A DNA stretch of 36,192 bases from Pseudomonadota bacterium. GTDB lineage: Bacteria > Pseudomonadota > Gammaproteobacteria > Steroidobacterales > Steroidobacteraceae. The first letter of the stretch is position 1. The number at the start of each line of letters is the position of its first letter. The translations under genes and the position numbers were made by a program. Below the pieces are notes generated by a model. The model was given only the letters and a program-made list of their open reading frames with translations. It was not told where the DNA came from and ran no database searches. This document shows, in pieces, positions 1 through 8,594 of the stretch. The stretch spans positions 1-36,192 of the forward strand of contig CAUJHX010000199.1 of the NCBI GenBank assembly GCA_963204795.1, read 5' to 3'.

Positions 1-7
1 GACGCCA

Positions 8-1522
8 GTGAGCACGGCGCCGATCGTGGGCGAGGCGACCGCGCCCGATGAAGGCACGATGGCGATCGAGCTGCCCGGTCCCGCGGATGAAGTTTTCGTG
101 GAGCCCACGCGTGCGCCGCCGTCAGCCGTGCACCACGAGCCACGCCGCCGCATGGGCCTGTGGGCTGGCCTCGCCCTCGCGGCATCCGCGATCGGCATCG
201 TGTCCTTCGTGTTGCCGCGCCTCGCTCCGCGGCCGCATGTGGCGCCCGTGCCCGAAGCGCTACCGGTTGCGAAGGCGGACAAGGCTTCCGCGGAGGCGGA
301 TCCCGTCAAGGAACTGGAGGCTCTCGAGGCAGGTATCGCGAAGCGGCTCGCCAACATCGAGGGGCGGGCAGCGGCCTTGTGGGGAGGTGCCGACTTCGCG
401 ACGGTGAAGAAGTCTGCAGAGTCGGCTGCGGCGCGGGCGGCCGAGGGAGATGTGGCAGCGGCGACGGCAGATTTCCGCGCGATCGGCAAGCGTCTCGCCG
501 GGATCGAATCGCAGGCGCCTGCTGCGCTCGCCGGGCAGCTCAAATCGGGTGCTGCCGCGCTCGACGCCGGAGAGCCGGTCCGTGCGCGCAGCGCTTTCGA
601 GCTTGCGCTGCGCATCGATGCCAGCAATGACGTTGCGGCGGCCGGGCTGAAGCGCGCGCAGGCCCTCGAGACCGCGATGCCACTCATTGCTGAGGCTGCC
701 AATGCCGCAGCCGCGGGGCGTACTGCCGAAGCCATCGGGCTGTATGAGAAGGCGCTCGTTGCGGATGCGGGCAATGACGCCGCGCGTGACGGGCTCGCCC
801 AGGCGCGCAGTGCCCTCGGTGCGAGCGAGTACGCGCGTGTGCTCGCGAGCGGGTTCAATGCGCTGCGTGCCGGCGATCTCGAACGGGCGCGCGAGGATTT
901 CGGGCGCGCCAGCGCGATGCAGCCGGGCGCCAGCGCGCCCAGGGAGGGTCTCGAGCAGCTCGCTGCGGCCGAACAGGCGCGCGCTGGCGATGTGGCCCGT
1001 GAGCGCGCGGCGGCACTGGAAGAGTCCGAGCGCTGGGCCGACGCGCTCGCCCTCTACGATCAGGTGCTTGCCCGCGATCCGTCGCTGCAGTTCGCGCAGG
1101 CGGGGCGGGCGCGTACCGCGCCACGCGCGGAGCTCGCGCGCCGCCTGCAGCTTGTCATCGACCGTCCCGACCGGCTCGCAACCGAAGCCGTGCGCGCCGA
1201 GACGGAGCAACTCCTCGATGCCGCGCGCGCCGCGACTCCTTCGGGTCCGGTGATCCGCTCGCAGGTTGCGCGCATCGAGTTGCTGCTGCCGGCGTACGAC
1301 AAGACCGTACGGGTCGCGTTCGAGTCCGACAACGCCACGGACATCACGATCCAGCGCGTCGGCGCGCTCGGGACTTTCCTGCATCGCGAGATCGAGCTGA
1401 AGCCCGGCCGCTACACGATCATGGGGACCCGGGAAGGCTTCCGCGATGTTCGCCGCGAGATCACGATCGCGCCGGGCTCAACCGGTCAGACGATCTCCGT
1501 GACTTGCGTCGAGCCCATCTGA
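8..1522 (+). CDS. TPR-repeat single-pass membrane protein with C-terminal PEGA-like domain
   Basis: Predicted 504 aa from a GTG at 8. The frame is open to the window edge and no ribosome binding site is visible, so the true start may lie upstream. Residues 1-48 are Pro/Ala/Glu-rich and probably cytoplasmic. About 50-70 is a single hydrophobic segment (GLWAGLALAASAIGIVSFVL). About 90-400 is Ala-rich and helical, with TPR-like units in which phrases of the type 'GRTAEAIGLYEKALVADAGN' recur. About 430-504 looks like a beta-rich PEGA-type carbohydrate/peptidoglycan-associated domain (KPGRYTIMGTREGF). It is the first visible gene of an eight-gene unit and ends 12 bp before the next gene. I infer an envelope scaffold that assembles partners through its TPRs. 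No enzymatic motif was seen. Confidence 0.75.
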   Translation: MSTAPIVGEATAPDEGTMAIELPGPADEVFVEPTRAPPSAVHHEPRRRMGLWAGLALAASAIGIVSFVLPRLAPRPHVAPVPEALPVAKADKASAEADPVKELEALEAGIAKRLANIEGRAAALWGGADFATVKKSAESAAARAAEGDVAAATADFRAIGKRLAGIESQAPAALAGQLKSGAAALDAGEPVRARSAFELALRIDASNDVAAAGLKRAQALETAMPLIAEAANAAAAGRTAEAIGLYEKALVADAGNDAARDGLAQARSALGASEYARVLASGFNALRAGDLERAREDFGRASAMQPGASAPREGLEQLAAAEQARAGDVARERAAALEESERWADALALYDQVLARDPSLQFAQAGRARTAPRAELARRLQLVIDRPDRLATEAVRAETEQLLDAARAATPSGPVIRSQVARIELLLPAYDKTVRVAFESDNATDITIQRVGALGTFLHREIELKPGRYTIMGTREGFRDVRREITIAPGSTGQTISVTCVEPI

Positions 1523-1534
1523 GGCGCCGCACCC

Positions 1535-3979
1535 ATGGCCACCCAACCTGACCGGTCGCCCATCCAGGCAGCGCGCGCGAGCGTGCACGAACCGCTCGGT
1601 CGGCGCGAACTCGCGGCACCGTTCACGGTGGGTGCGTTCGGCTCCGATCTCATCGTGCCGGAAGTCGAAGCAGTGGCTGCTCTCACGTTCGACTTCGATG
1701 ACGGACTCTGGCGTGTGACACCAGCGGCGGATGTCGCCGCGCGACTGAACGGCGAGCGCCTGCGCGAATCACGTGATCTGCGGCCGGGCGATGTCATCGC
1801 GATCGCGCAGACCCAGATCGCGATGCGGGCCACGGCGCCTTGCGTGATGGATGTGCTGCACCTCGTGGGCAACGACACGATCGCGCCGCTCGCGCCCACG
1901 AGCGGGCGCGAGGGCGCGCTCGACGATGAAGACGTCGAGATCAGCGCCGTGCCACGCGATCTGCTCGCCGCGCCCGGCCGGGCGCAAGCGCCTCCCCGTG
2001 GCCGCACGGCGCGCCGCGTCGCCATCGGTGCCGTGCTCGGGACAGCGGCTGCCGTGCTCCTGCTGCTCTCAGGCGTGGAGCGGGTGCCACTCGTGCTCGA
2101 GCCCGCCGCGGCGAGCGTGCGCGCGACCGACACACTGCTTGCCTGGCACTCGGGCGCCACGCTCTTCGTGCTGCCCGGCGAGCATCGACTGCGGGCGAGT
2201 GCACCGGGCTATGTAGCGCTCGAGAAGCCAGTGAGGGTCGTGCGCGATGCAACGGTTCCGGTACGCATGCGGCTCGAGAAGGAGCCTGGCGTGCTTGTCG
2301 TCGACACCGGCGGTGTCGCCGCGAGCGTCGCCGTCGATGGCGCCGATGCAGGTCGCGCGCCCGGCGATGTGCGCGTCGCCGCGGGCCGGCACACGCTCAC
2401 CTTGCGCGCGGATCGCCACCTGGATGCGATGGTCGAAGTGGAGGTCGAGGGGCGTGGCGTGCGGCAGGATCTCGCAGTCCGCCTTGAGCCTTCCTGGGGA
2501 ACGCTCGCGCTCACGGTGCGTACGCCCGGTGCGCAGATGTCGATCGATGGCGCGGCTCCCGTGCCTTTGCAGGCGAGGCTCGACCTGCCCGCGGGCGCCC
2601 ATCGTGTCGCGATCACGGCCGCGAACGCCAAGCCGTGGGACAGCGCACTCGTCATCAAGGCCGGCGAGACGACGGCGATCGGCCCGATCGATCTCGGTGC
2701 TCCCGATGCGAGGCTTGCGGTGCGCTCGACTCCGGCGGGTGCCGATGTGTCGGTCGATGGCGTGTACCGGGGCCGCACGCCGCTCGACATCGCGATGGCG
2801 CCGGGCGGCCGGCACGATGTGCTCGTCGCGCACACCGGTTTTGCACCGTGGTCGCGCAGCGTCGGTGCCGTATCGGGCGAGCGCGCCCTGCTCGATGCGA
2901 AGCTCGAGCCCGTGTATGTCGCGCTCGCGGTGAGCGGAGATCCCGCTGATGCCGAAGTGTGGGTCGATGGCGCATCGAAGGGGCGCACGCCGCTGACGCT
3001 CGAACTGCTCGCCGGTGAGCACTCGATCGAGGTGCGCAAGGCGCCGCTCGATCCTTACGCCACGAAAGTCGTGCTTGCGCCCGGCCTCGCGCGCAGCCTC
3101 GAGTACCGGCTCACGGAGGCAGGGCGGCCTTCCAATGCCCTCGCTGCTGGCACTCGCATCACGACGAAGATCGGCTATGGACTGAGATTGCTGAAACCCG
3201 CGACTTTCGAGATGGGCAGCGAACGGCGCGAGCAGGGCCGGCGCCCCAATGAAACGCTCCGTCGCGTCACACTTGCCCGTGCTTTCTACATGGGCGCCAC
3301 CGAAGTGACCAACGGACAGTTCCGGCGCTTCAAACCCGATCACGTCTCGGGCCATGTAGACAGGAAGAGCGTCGATCTCGACGCGCAGCCCGTCGTGCAG
3401 GTGAGCTGGGACGACGCCGTGGCATTCTGCAACTGGCTGTCGGGGGAAGAGGGATTGCCACCGGCCTACGAAAAGAAGGACGGCAAGTGGGCGCTCAGGA
3501 CGCCGATCGCGAACGGCTATCGCCTGCCCAGCGAAGCGGAGTGGGAATATGCTGCGCGCGGCAGTGGCAGCGGCAGCGGGAAGATGCGTCGCTACGAATG
3601 GGGCAATGCGCTGCCGATCGTTGCAGGCAGCGGCAACTATGCCGGTGCCGAGGCGCTTGGCACGATGTCGCCCATCCTCGAGTCTTACCGCGACGATTAT
3701 CCGAACGTCGCGCCCGTCGCGAAGTTCGGCGCAAACCCGTTCGGCCTGTACGACATGTCGGGCAACGTGTCGGAGTGGACACACGACTTCTACGCCTCGC
3801 TGCCCGACGGCGCGCCGCAGACAGATCCGTTCGGCCCCGCGCAGGGAACCCGGCACACGATCCGCGGTTCCAACTGGCGTACAGCCACCGTCGCGGACCT
3901 GCGGCTCGCCTGGCGTGACGGCGCCGACGGCACGAGCCAGACGACCGGCTTTCGCATTGCGCGTTACGCGGATCCCTGA
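1535..3979 (+). CDS. FHA-like / TM / multi-PEGA / FGE-sulfatase-fold protein
   Basis: 814 aa. Residues 30-100 resemble a cytoplasmic FHA-like (YscD-N type) domain, with phrases such as FGSDLIVPEVE, LNGERL and LRPGDVIAIAQTQ. A TM segment lies at about 161-180. Roughly 185-540 holds about five tandem PEGA-like repeats (for example VSVDGVYRGRTPLDI and VWVDGASKGRTPLTL, the classic 'G.TP' turn). Residues 547-814 are a formylglycine-generating-enzyme/sulfatase-modifying-factor fold (FEMGS, ATEVTNGQFRRF, RLPSEAEWEYAARG, NPFGLYDMSGNVSEW, GFRIA). The Cys pair that FGE enzymes carry after the RGGSW-like motif is absent: the sequence reads RGSNWRTATVADLRLAWRDG. I therefore infer a non-catalytic binding module, exposed to the periplasm and linked through the membrane to a cytoplasmic FHA-like sensor. 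Confidence 0.85.
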   Translation: MATQPDRSPIQAARASVHEPLGRRELAAPFTVGAFGSDLIVPEVEAVAALTFDFDDGLWRVTPAADVAARLNGERLRESRDLRPGDVIAIAQTQIAMRATAPCVMDVLHLVGNDTIAPLAPTSGREGALDDEDVEISAVPRDLLAAPGRAQAPPRGRTARRVAIGAVLGTAAAVLLLLSGVERVPLVLEPAAASVRATDTLLAWHSGATLFVLPGEHRLRASAPGYVALEKPVRVVRDATVPVRMRLEKEPGVLVVDTGGVAASVAVDGADAGRAPGDVRVAAGRHTLTLRADRHLDAMVEVEVEGRGVRQDLAVRLEPSWGTLALTVRTPGAQMSIDGAAPVPLQARLDLPAGAHRVAITAANAKPWDSALVIKAGETTAIGPIDLGAPDARLAVRSTPAGADVSVDGVYRGRTPLDIAMAPGGRHDVLVAHTGFAPWSRSVGAVSGERALLDAKLEPVYVALAVSGDPADAEVWVDGASKGRTPLTLELLAGEHSIEVRKAPLDPYATKVVLAPGLARSLEYRLTEAGRPSNALAAGTRITTKIGYGLRLLKPATFEMGSERREQGRRPNETLRRVTLARAFYMGATEVTNGQFRRFKPDHVSGHVDRKSVDLDAQPVVQVSWDDAVAFCNWLSGEEGLPPAYEKKDGKWALRTPIANGYRLPSEAEWEYAARGSGSGSGKMRRYEWGNALPIVAGSGNYAGAEALGTMSPILESYRDDYPNVAPVAKFGANPFGLYDMSGNVSEWTHDFYASLPDGAPQTDPFGPAQGTRHTIRGSNWRTATVADLRLAWRDGADGTSQTTGFRIARYADP

Positions 3980-3984
3980 GAGAC

Positions 3985-4212
3985 ATGAAAAATACCTGGC
4001 GCTCGATCTGGATCATGACGCTTGCATCGCTCGCGGTGTGGATCGCGGCGTATGTCATTGTGCGAATCGTTCCGCCTGCCATCGCGCAAGTGGCCGAGCC
4101 GCCGGATGATGAGGAGGGCCCGATCGGGCCGCCGGTCAGGGAGCAGGAAGAGCTGCCCCCCGATCTGCGCCAGTCGGCCGACAACAACGTCAGTTTTCCC
4201 GTGGACATCTGA
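3985..4212 (+). CDS. 75-aa single-pass membrane protein
   Basis: Starts at an ATG 5 bp after the preceding stop, with GAGAGA just upstream. Residues about 8-33 form one hydrophobic helix (TLASLAVWIAAYVIVRIVPP). The C-terminal 40 residues are acidic and Pro-rich (EPPDDEEGPIGPP) and, by the positive-inside rule, lie outside the cytoplasm. It matches no family I recognise. Its place between the PEGA/FGE protein and the channel subunit, with tight spacing on both sides, suggests a small accessory or assembly subunit of the same membrane complex. That role is inferred from context only. Confidence 0.7.
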   Translation: MKNTWRSIWIMTLASLAVWIAAYVIVRIVPPAIAQVAEPPDDEEGPIGPPVREQEELPPDLRQSADNNVSFPVDI

Positions 4213-4227
4213 CTCCGAAGGACACGC

Positions 4228-5031
4228 ATGAGTGCGCCACGCCGCTATCCGAGTGAGTTCGTCTTCAGCCTGTTCGCTCTCGCGATCACTTTCGTGATCG
4301 TGCATTCCATATACGTGCTCGACGTGCGACCGAAGGCGCAGGTGATCCTCGCAGAGCAGCGCGCCGGCATGCTGCGCGACCCGAACTACATCGCCGATCG
4401 CTCTTTCTACGTGCTGGTGAAGGACTACGAACAGGAGAGCGAGATCATCCTCTTCATCTGGGCGCTCGCGATCATCGGCTACAAGGCGAAGCGGCAATCG
4501 CGCGAGCGCAAGACACTCGAAGGGGAGCTGCTGGCGCTGCCCGAGGGCATGAAGATCCTGCCGGAGGATGCGCGCGAGTACACGCGCCAGATCGAAGGTC
4601 TCGACCAGGAGCGGCGCCGCATGCTGTTGCCGCGCGCGCTGCTCGCGGCGCTCGCCCGCTTCGGCGCCACGCGCAGCGTGCAGGATGCATCGACGGTGGC
4701 CCACGGCATGTGCCAGTCGGAGGCCGAGCGGCTCGACTCCGAGATGTCGATGCTGCGCTATATCGCCTGGGCGATTCCGGCCATCGGTTTCATCGGCACC
4801 GTGCGCGGCATCGGCGATGCGCTGGGGCAGGCGCACAAGGCGGTGGGCGGCGATATCTCGGGCGTCACCGAGGGTCTCGGCGTGGCGTTCAACTCGACGC
4901 TGATCGCGCTGCTGTTGTCGATCTTCCTGATGTTCCTGCTGCACCAGCTGCAACTCGCGCAGGAGCGACTCGTGCTCGACGCCGAGACCTGGCTCGACAC
5001 GCGCCTCATACGCAACATGCAGGCGAGGTGA
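4228..5031 (+). CDS. MotA/TolQ/ExbB proton-channel family protein
   Basis: 267 aa; ATG preceded by GAAGGA. Hydrophobic segments lie at about 11-30, 72-86, 176-196 and 217-240. The C-terminal pair carries the family signature: AIPAIGFIGTVRGIGDAL corresponds to TolQ/ExbB 'GLxGTVxGI', and GLGVAFNSTLIALLLSIFLM to the 'GIxxALxxTxxGL' helix. A charged cytoplasmic loop (about 87-170) separates the two TM pairs, as in ExbB/TolQ. In known members five such subunits surround two single-TM partners, and proton flow drives motion. The partners here are most likely the two VWA proteins encoded at 6435 and 7543. No ExbD, TolR or MotB gene of the usual kind is in the window. Confidence 0.85.
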   Translation: MSAPRRYPSEFVFSLFALAITFVIVHSIYVLDVRPKAQVILAEQRAGMLRDPNYIADRSFYVLVKDYEQESEIILFIWALAIIGYKAKRQSRERKTLEGELLALPEGMKILPEDAREYTRQIEGLDQERRRMLLPRALLAALARFGATRSVQDASTVAHGMCQSEAERLDSEMSMLRYIAWAIPAIGFIGTVRGIGDALGQAHKAVGGDISGVTEGLGVAFNSTLIALLLSIFLMFLLHQLQLAQERLVLDAETWLDTRLIRNMQAR

Positions 5032-5038
5032 AGAGGGG

Positions 5039-6457
5039 ATGACCGTGACATTCGGCCTCTCGATCGATGACCGTGCGCTCGCAGTGGCAGCCGGGGGCCG
5101 CGTGCTCGGCGTCGCACCGGCGATTGCGCGCCGCACCGGTGGCGGGGAGCTGCTCGGCACGACCGCCCTCGATATCCTGCGAAGCCGCCCCGCCGAAGCC
5201 TCTGCGCGTCACTGGAGCGATATCGCGGCGGAGAGTGCAGCGGGCGCTGCCGCGCTGTCGGTAGCGGCCGCGGAATTGCGTCAGCGCCTGCGGGCTGCAG
5301 GCGAGGCGCTGCGGGCGATGGGCGACGGGCTGGGGGCTGCGGGCCAGACCTTCGCTGCGTGGGTGGCCGTCAGTGCAGCCTTCTCGCCGCGCGCGCTGTC
5401 GGACGTGCTCGCCGTGGCGCAGGCGGCCGGGATGAGGACGCACGGTTTCGTGGATGCGGCCGTTGCGACCGTGGCACCGCTCGGCCTCGCGAGGCCCGCG
5501 ATCGTGCTTGAAATGGGTCTCTTTCACGTCGCGGCGACGGCTGTCGAGTGCGGCGCGACCGTGCGTCGCCGGCGCTCGATTGTGAGCCGCAGCGGCGGGC
5601 TGCTCGACATCTGCCAATCATGGCTCGACGTCGTGAGCGCGGCGATGGTGCTGCGTACCCGCTTCGATCCGTTGCACGATGCCGCGGTGGAACAGCGGCT
5701 CTTTGGTGAGCTGCCATGGCTCTCCGCGCAAACGGTGGAGACGGGCTCGGCGACGGTGGCGCTCGAGGGCCCCGCCGGCGAGCAGCACGAGGTGCAGATC
5801 GCACGCGATCAGCTCGCCGCGGCCGCAGCGGCGCCTTATCGCGAACTGGAGCGCTGCCTGCACGAATTGCGGCGCGCCGGCGCGCCGGTCGCCGTGATCG
5901 TGCCCCAGGCACTGCTCGCACTCGCCGGGCTGCGCGAGCGGCTCGAGACGCTTGCCGACTGCGAGCTCGTCGTGGTACCGGAAGGCTGGGCCGCGGCGGT
6001 GGTGTCGCAGATGCCAGTCGACGAGGCGGCCAATGCACCCGTGCGTCTCGTGCGGCGGCTCGCTGCGACCGCCACATCGCCGCAGGGGGGGGCGCCGCAG
6101 CGACAACAGCTCGGCGAACGCCCGGGCGAGGAGATCGACCCGACTCACTTGCTGCACGCAGGCCGCGCACTCCCGCTGACTGCCCGGGGGCTCTCGGTCG
6201 GGCGAGAGGGCAATGGGGCGGATATCACAGTGCCTGAGGGCGCAGCAGGCATTTCGCGCCGGCACTGCACGATCCTGCGCGACGGCGACGGCGTCGTGCT
6301 GGTCGATCACAGCCGTCATGGCACCTGGGTCAACGACGAGCGCGTCGCCGGGCGCGCGCGACTGCACGCGGGAGATCAGGTGCGCATCGGCGAGCCCGGC
6401 ATCGAACTCGCGCTGATCAGCGTGGGAGGCGGCGGTGCGCAAGCGACGCCAGACTGA
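5039..6457 (+). CDS. Actin/Hsp70-like (ASKHA) protein with C-terminal FHA domain
   Basis: 472 aa; ATG 7 bp after the previous stop, with AGAGGGG directly upstream. The N-terminal 350 residues look like a divergent Hsp70/actin-fold domain: WVAVSAAFSPRALSDVLAVA then AAGMRTHGFVDAAVATVAPLG mirrors the Hsp70 'VPAAF...AxxxAGL...EPxAAAL' region. The phosphate-binding DLGGGT strand is degenerate (reads VLEMGLFHVAAT), so ATP hydrolysis is doubtful. About 378-457 is an FHA domain with the expected GR (SVGREG), S..H (ISRRH) and HGTWVN positions, which in the family bind phosphothreonine. No signal peptide or TM, so cytoplasmic. The 3' end overlaps the next gene by 23 bp. I infer a phospho-dependent regulator or assembly factor of the membrane complex. 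Confidence 0.75.
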   Translation: MTVTFGLSIDDRALAVAAGGRVLGVAPAIARRTGGGELLGTTALDILRSRPAEASARHWSDIAAESAAGAAALSVAAAELRQRLRAAGEALRAMGDGLGAAGQTFAAWVAVSAAFSPRALSDVLAVAQAAGMRTHGFVDAAVATVAPLGLARPAIVLEMGLFHVAATAVECGATVRRRRSIVSRSGGLLDICQSWLDVVSAAMVLRTRFDPLHDAAVEQRLFGELPWLSAQTVETGSATVALEGPAGEQHEVQIARDQLAAAAAAPYRELERCLHELRRAGAPVAVIVPQALLALAGLRERLETLADCELVVVPEGWAAAVVSQMPVDEAANAPVRLVRRLAATATSPQGGAPQRQQLGERPGEEIDPTHLLHAGRALPLTARGLSVGREGNGADITVPEGAAGISRRHCTILRDGDGVVLVDHSRHGTWVNDERVAGRARLHAGDQVRIGEPGIELALISVGGGGAQATPD

Positions 6458-7532
6458 GGTCTTCAGCCTCTCGTTCCTCGACTGCATCTGCTGCGGCTTC
6501 GGCGCGGTCATCCTCTTCTACATGATCATCAGCGCGCAGAGTGGCGTCGAGCGCATCCGCAAGACCGAGGATCTCGCCTCGCAGGTGCGCCTGCTCGAGG
6601 AGCAGGTGCTCGAAGGCACGAAAAATCTCGTGGTGCTGCGCAATGCGCTGACCAGAGCCACGAGCGAAACCGTGAGCGCGTCCTCGCGTGCCACGCGCCT
6701 CATCGAACAGCTGCAGAAGGAGCGCGACCAAGGCTCGATCTACGACGACACCACCATCGCGCGCCGTGAGCATATCGAGAAGCTGAAAGCCGATATCCGC
6801 TCGCTCGAGGAGAGTACCCGCCGCCTCGAGGCCGCGAGCAAGGACGCCGGGCCGCCGGGTGACGCGGTGAAGATTGCGAAGGGAGGGGCGGACCGTCGTT
6901 ACATCACCGGGCTGCGCATGCGAGGCAGACACATTCTGGTGCTGGTCGACGCATCGGCGAGCATGCTCGACGAGGACATCGTCAATGTCATCCGCCTGCG
7001 CAACACGAGCGACGAGTCGCGCCGCGCAGCCGCCAAGTGGCGACGCGGGGTCAGGACGGTGGGCTGGCTTGCCGCGCAGATTCCCGCGGCGAGCAAGTTC
7101 CAGGTGTACCGTTTCGATACGAAGCCGGTGCCGCTGCTCGCGGACACGGCCGGCAAGTGGCTGAGTGGCGGCGAGCAGGCACCGATCGACCGCGTGCTCG
7201 AGGAGATGGACAAGGTGGTGCCACAGAACGGCACGAGCCTCGTCAACGCCTTCGGAGCGATCCGCCAGCTCTCGCCCGCGCCGGATCAGGTGATCCTGAT
7301 CACCGACGGCCTGCCCACGCAGGGCGCGACGCCACCGGCAATCCGGCGCTACATCGACGCGCGCGGCCGCCTGCGATTGTTCGATGACGCGGTGAAGGCG
7401 CTGCCGCCGCGCACGCAGATCGACGTGGTACTGCTGCCGATGCGCGGCGACAACCCGGCCGCGCACGCGTTCTGGCGCCTCGCGCGCAACGCGGGCGGTG
7501 CGTACATCATGCCCTCGAAGGACTGGCCGTGA
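6435..7532 (+). CDS. VWA-domain protein with Asp-bearing N-terminal TM (stator-like), copy 1
   Basis: 365 aa from a GTG at 6435 with GGGAGGCGG upstream, overlapping the previous gene by 23 bp. Order: short basic cytoplasmic tail; TM at about 14-34 opened by EVFSLSFLDCICCGFGA with Asp16; long coiled coil at about 35-145; VWA domain at about 165-360. The metal-site DxSxS is intact (VDASAS, D172/S174/S176), followed by NGTSL and LITDGLP. Topology and Asp placement match MotB/TolR/ExbD-type partners of MotA/TolQ/ExbB channels, in which that Asp carries protons. The periplasmic tip here is VWA instead of a peptidoglycan-binding OmpA or TolR domain. Paralogue of the next gene. Confidence 0.85.
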   Translation: MRKRRQTEVFSLSFLDCICCGFGAVILFYMIISAQSGVERIRKTEDLASQVRLLEEQVLEGTKNLVVLRNALTRATSETVSASSRATRLIEQLQKERDQGSIYDDTTIARREHIEKLKADIRSLEESTRRLEAASKDAGPPGDAVKIAKGGADRRYITGLRMRGRHILVLVDASASMLDEDIVNVIRLRNTSDESRRAAAKWRRGVRTVGWLAAQIPAASKFQVYRFDTKPVPLLADTAGKWLSGGEQAPIDRVLEEMDKVVPQNGTSLVNAFGAIRQLSPAPDQVILITDGLPTQGATPPAIRRYIDARGRLRLFDDAVKALPPRTQIDVVLLPMRGDNPAAHAFWRLARNAGGAYIMPSKDWP

Positions 7533-7542
7533 GTGGTGCGCC

Positions 7543-8589
7543 ATGAAGCTGCAGCGCCGCGACACCGAAGTTTTCAGCCTTTCGTTCCTCGACTGCATCT
7601 GCTGCGGATTCGGGGCCATCATCCTGCTGCTCGTGCTGTCCGAGTTCGGCCAGCCGGTGGTGATCGAGAAGAGCCGCGAGCAGCTCGACGGCCAGGTGCT
7701 TGCGCTGCAGAAGGAATTGCACGAGATCCGCGGCGAGACCGATGTTCTCGAGCGCGAGATGCAGGGTCGCGTCGATACGCTGCGCAAGGAAAAACTCAAT
7801 CTCGCCCGGGTGAGTGGCGAGATCTCGACGATCAAAGGTCAGTACGAGGCGAGTCGCAAGGATGCCGCGGTGGCGAATATCGTCGAGGGCGAGCTGGTCG
7901 CCGCGTACGAATCGCTCACGGAGGACCTGAAGAAGCTGCAGAAGCAGTCCCGGCGGCGTCCACCGACCGAAGCGGTGGGCGGCATTCCGATCGACAGCGA
8001 GTGGATCATCTTCGTGATCGATACCTCGGGCAGCATGCTGTCGGCGCACTGGGACAGTGCGCAGGCCGTGCTGAAGGAGATCCTCGACATCTACCCGAAA
8101 GTGCGCGGCCTGCAGGTGCTGGACGACGAAGGCAAGCCGATGTTTCCCGGCACCCGCGGCCAGTGGCTGCAGGACAACCCGCAACAGCGCACGCGCATCA
8201 CGAACGCCATGCGCAACTGGCGTGCGTTCAGCGATTCCGACCCGGTGCAGGGCATCGAGGAGGCGGTGGCGAAATACTGGGCGCTCGACAAGCGCATCAG
8301 CATCTACGTGATCGGCGACGAGTTTACGGGAGACTCCATCCAGCGCGCTCTCGATGCGATCGACAAGGCGAATCCGCCGGACGCGAATGGGCGCAGACGC
8401 GTGCGCATCCACGCGATCGGGTTCCCGGAAGGCCCCGGCATGCCACCGTTTACAAGCATCCGCTTTGCTGCCTTAATGCGGGCAGTGTGTGACCGCAACG
8501 GGGGCACGTTCGTTCCCGTGACCACCGAGAAGGCCTGCGCGGGCTACATCGAGGTGTTCGGCACGCGTCAATGCATCGGCGGAGGCTGA
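7543..8589 (+). CDS. VWA-domain protein with Asp-bearing N-terminal TM (stator-like), copy 2
   Basis: 348 aa from the ATG at 7543, 10 bp after the previous stop. An upstream in-frame ATG at 7498 would lie inside the preceding gene and is less likely, because this start gives the same short basic tail as copy 1. EVFSLSFLDCICCGFGA is identical to copy 1, with Asp17 at the mouth of the TM (about 15-33). A coiled coil follows (about 38-130), then a VWA domain (about 155-345) with an intact metal site (IDTSGS, D160/S162/S164) and YVIGDEF. Outside the N-terminus the two paralogues differ strongly, suggesting distinct roles and possibly a heteromeric pair within one channel. The C-terminus has three Cys (CDRNGG, KACAGY, RQCIGG). 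Confidence 0.85.
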   Translation: MKLQRRDTEVFSLSFLDCICCGFGAIILLLVLSEFGQPVVIEKSREQLDGQVLALQKELHEIRGETDVLEREMQGRVDTLRKEKLNLARVSGEISTIKGQYEASRKDAAVANIVEGELVAAYESLTEDLKKLQKQSRRRPPTEAVGGIPIDSEWIIFVIDTSGSMLSAHWDSAQAVLKEILDIYPKVRGLQVLDDEGKPMFPGTRGQWLQDNPQQRTRITNAMRNWRAFSDSDPVQGIEEAVAKYWALDKRISIYVIGDEFTGDSIQRALDAIDKANPPDANGRRRVRIHAIGFPEGPGMPPFTSIRFAALMRAVCDRNGGTFVPVTTEKACAGYIEVFGTRQCIGGG

Positions 8590-8594
8590 TCCAC

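Noticed and set aside
2069-3856. 595-aa antisense open frame
   Set aside because: Arg/His/Ala-rich shadow of the PEGA/FGE gene with no motif; such frames are expected at this GC content. The same applies to long antisense frames at 260-1384, 5618-7835, 14120-15751 and 19622-23338.
1535-3979. Active sulfatase-modifying enzyme
   Set aside because: The cysteines needed for formylglycine formation are missing and no sulfatase gene is nearby.
6080-6095. Possible frameshift at a run of seven G in the ASKHA-FHA gene
   Set aside because: The FHA domain continues in frame with normal motifs on the far side, so the run is read correctly.
4228-8589. Zorya-type defence system (ZorA/ZorB channel) for the MotA-like gene and its VWA neighbours
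   Set aside because: The channel protein lacks ZorA's long cytoplasmic tail, the partners carry VWA instead of an OmpA-like peptidoglycan-binding domain, and no ZorC/ZorD/ZorE-like gene is in the unit.
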